A stretch of 35,416 nt of DNA. It comes from an uncultured Chitinophagales bacterium (lineage in GTDB: Bacteria > Bacteroidota > Bacteroidia > Chitinophagales > Chitinophagaceae). Below, piece by piece: positions 33,901-35,416 of the stretch; position 1 is the first letter of the stretch; every line of letters starts with the position of its first letter. The position numbers were made by a program, and so were the translations under genes. The DNA lies in contig CAMPIQ010000021.1 in NCBI GenBank assembly GCA_946886475.1, positions 1-35,416 of the forward strand. The letters run 5' to 3'. The notes under the pieces were generated by a model. It ran no database searches and had not been told where the DNA came from. It saw nothing but the letters and a program-made list of their open reading frames with translations.

Positions 33901-34813
33901 TAATATCAAAGAGCGGGTTTTCACAATAAACAGAATCCGCTTTGATAAGATTATGTTTATACATGGCGTTAAAGTCAACACCCACCAATAACAGCTTATC
34001 AAAAAAAATGGAATAGCTGCTCTTCATGCTATCCTTTGCTATGGCGGTAACCGTGCAGCTATCCAGCTCCATCCGCCTGTTGAACAGGTTAAGGTTGAAA
34101 CCACGGAATGAAAGGCGGTGTCTTCCCCCCGGCAGCGCAATATTTTGGTGCGTGGTGGTAAGATCAACCGTTTGTTTATTCTCAATAAAGGCATCGCGTT
34201 TTGCTGCGTTTGAGGTATTTACCAGATTGAAATGAATATTGGAGATCACCACAGGATCTTCATCCGGTTTTAATTTATTCAGGAGGCGTACCTGTGCATT
34301 TGAAATATGGATCCGCTGAATGCCGAATGCTTCAAGTCCATCCAGCATGGAATTATAGATCTTTCCCATTTGCCGGGGAATGGAAATATCTTCCTGGCCG
34401 GATATTCTTGTGCTATCCTTTCTCCATTGTGTGATGTTGATTATGGGGTTGAGCACTTCCACAGAATCGATGGCGATCTCCCTGTTAAATAACAAAGGCC
34501 AGAATGACCCGACCTTTATGGATAATTTATCAAAGGTGATATTATAGCTTACGGCCTGGCTGGTAGTATCAGTGCTTACAAGCTTTGCCTGCTTCACCTG
34601 CAGTTGTGATGATAAAAAATGAAAGCTCAGTTGGGAAAGTTCGAGGCTGAGCTTACCGTGCGAGCGGGCCGCCACGGTTTCAATGATCACACGGCGGGCA
34701 TTATTCACAAACCAGATATGGAGTGCCAGGACCACCAGGGCCATGCTGCCAAAAGTTATGAGGCATAACCTGAGGAATCTTTTTTTTCTGTTTATGGGTG
34801 GCTTAGCCGTCAT
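30980..34813 (-). CDS. Giant AsmA-like membrane-anchored protein (1277 aa)
   Basis: One transmembrane helix near the N-terminus (about 14-32, LCLITFGSMALVVLALHIWF) is followed by some 1200 residues facing the periplasm. The body is a long series of short beta strands of similar style (SYNITFDKLSIKVGSFWPLLF..., EIAIDSVEVLNPIINI, ALPGGRHRLSFRGFNLNLFNRRMELDSC), with the N-terminal part NNARRVIIETVAARSHGKLSLELSQLSFHFLSSQL matching the AsmA N-terminal style. The C-terminus (SFFNYLVKITFSGMATSIG...FYFK) is basic. AsmA-like proteins (YhdP, TamB and relatives) form hydrophobic grooves that move lipids to the outer membrane. It starts the run that continues with mlaE-F-D, so a joint lipid-transport task is plausible. 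Exact family not certain. Confidence 0.8.
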   Translation of the reverse strand: MTAKPPINRKKRFLRLCLITFGSMALVVLALHIWFVNNARRVIIETVAARSHGKLSLELSQLSFHFLSSQLQVKQAKLVSTDTTSQAVSYNITFDKLSIKVGSFWPLLFNREIAIDSVEVLNPIINITQWRKDSTRISGQEDISIPRQMGKIYNSMLDGLEAFGIQRIHISNAQVRLLNKLKPDEDPVVISNIHFNLVNTSNAAKRDAFIENKQTVDLTTTHQNIALPGGRHRLSFRGFNLNLFNRRMELDSCTVTAIAKDSMKSSYSIFFDKLLLVGVDFNAMYKHNLIKADSVYCENPLFDININTNIARSPKKERPDPNKIIQELTGDLDLAFVGVKQAGIHINITGKKERSLFNSNKDDFEMRGLKIYADSARPVVIDRFDMLVRDYHLYNEDSSAAYTFDSIHFLNNKITLNNFSVTTTSSPDKNRSERDFKIPLFELTGLDWYQLIFEETLEAREAVLYSPVIKYRNMKSSRGKVKKTSIFKSMQLLDNVMTLDRISIVNGQLDMQLGATTSLKIKDANISLNHITEDFAGLREAVSRLSFSNAVIKIKDITTLIYNAAYSGTELIHADRIIVTGRSGFLKADVKDVFINNLLINENSETVMVQGLKWRSANVHFRQPEKKSGKRSATDISLSHIEGYNTRLFYSSGDNEVTSYIQSLKLESLVKNPEGLMQVKGLSVIGNDLHFKGDRLNVKASSYFINSETGSNLTNLEVNRVKERDSIFLIAPALSFTGNMNEMLAGDIHLNEMVITKPVLKVNNWNESVKKEAGLSSNGLRIDRLKVSEPDIQIALHRNDSITRINLPVSENSAIAATGLQVNDAGFQLAALSIQAQTATLEKRTGEIIGVEKGKLDMELSNLKYANNKDLPSWSLMVNSLHLTNPNSFRLSKNNKLQLTQTSVGNIQLSSESVFSFSRLLKENISAWVKGTTGEYIDSNTTLNWYNAAYNSAKKILSLDSFRYTPTQSLDSVMANAAFQKDYITLKTGAVTMSGFNLESFEKDSSLVADVIEINQPLLTVYRDKAPPFLEGNLKPLPVDMIRNITMPVDVGSLKMNDGTLHYTERNAKTRAEGTLDLTRMNARVSNLKNRDLTDTDSLVFSLDAFLMDSSLLNLMVKESYTDSLRGFLMTLRLKPTTVSLLNPVLVPLSNVLITSGTIDSFQLNAIGREDLAIGEMQMYYHDLRIKLIKNGDPSKTNFMGRVANFLVNSFVIRKNNKGRTGLVFYERAKDRSFFNYLVKITFSGMATSIGVKKNRKYMKEYKRELKERNLPGFYFK

Positions 34814-34953
34814 ATCTCACACTATGGTCAAGCAAATAGAAGACCAATAAAGTTTCAATTGAAAGATAGACAGGAAACGGCGGAGAAACCACGCTAAACA
34901 GGACTGAAAACGTTAAAAACCATGAACGGGGTTATAGGGGTGAACGCCTTATG

Positions 34954-34961
34954 TATCTTTG
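34954..34961 (+). promoter_or_regulatory. Putative -7 box TATCTTTG for the small membrane protein
   Basis: Exact TAnnTTTG, seven bases before the ATG at 34969; the start site would fall on or next to the start codon, so the message may be leaderless. Confidence 0.5.
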
Positions 34962-34968
34962 ATTGACT

Positions 34969-35217
34969 ATGACCATTATCAAGATCCTTTTTTATATATT
35001 CCTGGCCTACCTGGCATTCAAGGTGGTGTTCCGGTTGATCATACCCGTATACAGAACAACCAAAAAAGTAAAAAGAGGATTCAGGGAAATGCAGGAAAAG
35101 ATGCAGGAACAGGCACGCCGGCACGAGCAACAGCAGCAGGTAAATACCCAAAATATAAAAAGTCAGCCATCACCATCCAAAGCCGGCGACTATATTGAAT
35201 TTGAAGAGATCAAATAG
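34969..35217 (+). CDS. DUF4834-like small membrane protein
   Basis: An 82-aa protein: one N-terminal helix (about 2-24, TIIKILFYIFLAYLAFKVVF) and a charged, Gln-rich helical tail (VKRGFREMQEKMQEQARRHEQQQQ) ending in acidic YIEFEEIK. This is the pattern of the small DUF4834 proteins that are common in Bacteroidota; I give the name from memory. ATG 34969 is chosen over an in-frame TTG at 34963 because the -7 box lies directly upstream. Divergent from the AsmA-like gene. Function unknown. Confidence 0.8.
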   Translation: MTIIKILFYIFLAYLAFKVVFRLIIPVYRTTKKVKRGFREMQEKMQEQARRHEQQQQVNTQNIKSQPSPSKAGDYIEFEEIK

Positions 35218-35251
35218 TTGGATTTCCCTATTTTTGCCAACCCAATTTGGG

Positions 35252-35333
35252 AGTTCAAAGTTCAAAGGAACTTTAGATTCGTTTTAAGTTTAATGATTTC
35301 GGAATCCGGACTTTGAACAATTAACTTTGAACT
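35252..35333. repeat. Facing heptamer arrays (AGTTCAA / ACTTTGA) before the tRNA
   Basis: AGTTCAA twice in tandem (35252-35265), then in reverse-complement sense ACTTTGA at 35310 and 35324 (14 apart, two steps of seven). The outer arms AGTTCAAAGTT (35252-35262) and AACTTTGAACT (35323-35333) are a perfect 11-bp inverted repeat. GGAATCC/GGACTTT at 35301-35314 also keep the step. Confidence 0.65.
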
Positions 35334-35340
35334 GACTTCC

Positions 35341-35414
35341 GGATCCTTAGCTCAGATGGTTAGAGCATCTGACTCATAATCAGAGGGTCGCTGGTTCGAT
35401 CCCAGCAGGATCCA
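35341..35414 (+). tRNA. tRNA-Met (anticodon CAT)
   Basis: Complete 74-nt cloverleaf: acceptor stem GGATCCT/AGGATCC with all seven pairs, D arm GCTC...GAGC, anticodon stem TCTGA/TCAGA with loop CTCATAA (anticodon CAT), variable loop GGGTC, T arm GCTGG-TTCGATC-CCAGC, discriminator A. The 3' CCA is not encoded. The first pair is G-C, so it is not an initiator tRNA. It could be elongator Met or a lysidine-modified Ile tRNA, which has the same gene anticodon; Met is more likely. Confidence 0.93.
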
Positions 35415-35416
35415 CA

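Noticed and set aside
14888..35333. CRISPR array as explanation of the periodic words
   Set aside because: Units are 7-8 bp with no spacer pattern and no cas gene is present.
35341..35414. Initiator tRNA
   Set aside because: The first acceptor pair is G-C; bacterial initiators have an unpaired first position.

Overview
The window reads as chromosomal DNA of a member of Bacteroidota, most likely Chitinophagaceae or a close relative (inference from gene families, not from a marker search). Reasons: starts with no recognisable Shine-Dalgarno sequence, several upstream TAnnTTTG boxes of the Bacteroidota -7 type, S46 dipeptidyl-peptidase, many short SCKK-type lipoproteins, a short NusA, a large IF-2, and a MlaEFD set without an evident MlaB or MlaC. 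I see no prophage, insertion sequence, CRISPR array or toxin-antitoxin locus. Coding density is high and the genes look like ordinary vertically inherited genome.

Layout. 1-3485 (+): end of a thioredoxin-like protein, a two-domain parvulin isomerase, an AlkA-type DNA glycosylase and a small unknown protein. 3542-9655 (mixed): dipeptide epimerase, lipoprotein, beta-barrel-like protein, S46 peptidase, GH18 lipoprotein and a small secreted proline-rich protein. 9872-15438 (mostly +): secreted M48-like metalloprotease, PLP aminotransferase, a reverse-strand pair of tiny genes (a 40-aa lipoprotein and an 80-aa unknown), glycosyltransferase, EamA transporter, lipocalin-like lipoprotein. 15439-34813 (all -): SixA-type phosphatase, PurF, a soluble histidine kinase with seven PAS-like segments, SurA-like chaperone, the rimP-nusA-infB operon, then mlaD-mlaF-mlaE and a 1277-aa AsmA-like protein. 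34969-35414 (+): small DUF4834-like membrane protein and a CAT-anticodon tRNA.

How genes fit together. The reverse-strand AsmA-like/MlaE/MlaF/MlaD run is a plausible lipid-transport unit between inner and outer membrane. Two parvulin-type periplasmic chaperones, several lipoproteins and a beta-barrel protein also concern the envelope. The S46 peptidase, dipeptide epimerase and GH18 protein suit scavenging of peptides and glycans. rimP-nusA-infB has its own -7 box, a perfect 10-bp leader hairpin followed by a pyrimidine-rich stretch, and a strong terminator after infB.

Most unusual signal. Nearly every longer spacer contains short arrays of degenerate 7-bp words (sometimes 8 bp), with a different word at each locus, often touching the stop codon of the upstream gene, and in four spacers facing a reverse-complement copy of the word 60-130 bp away. 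They resemble the heptanucleotide STRR sequences of cyanobacteria in form. I think this is the most promising undescribed feature of the window.
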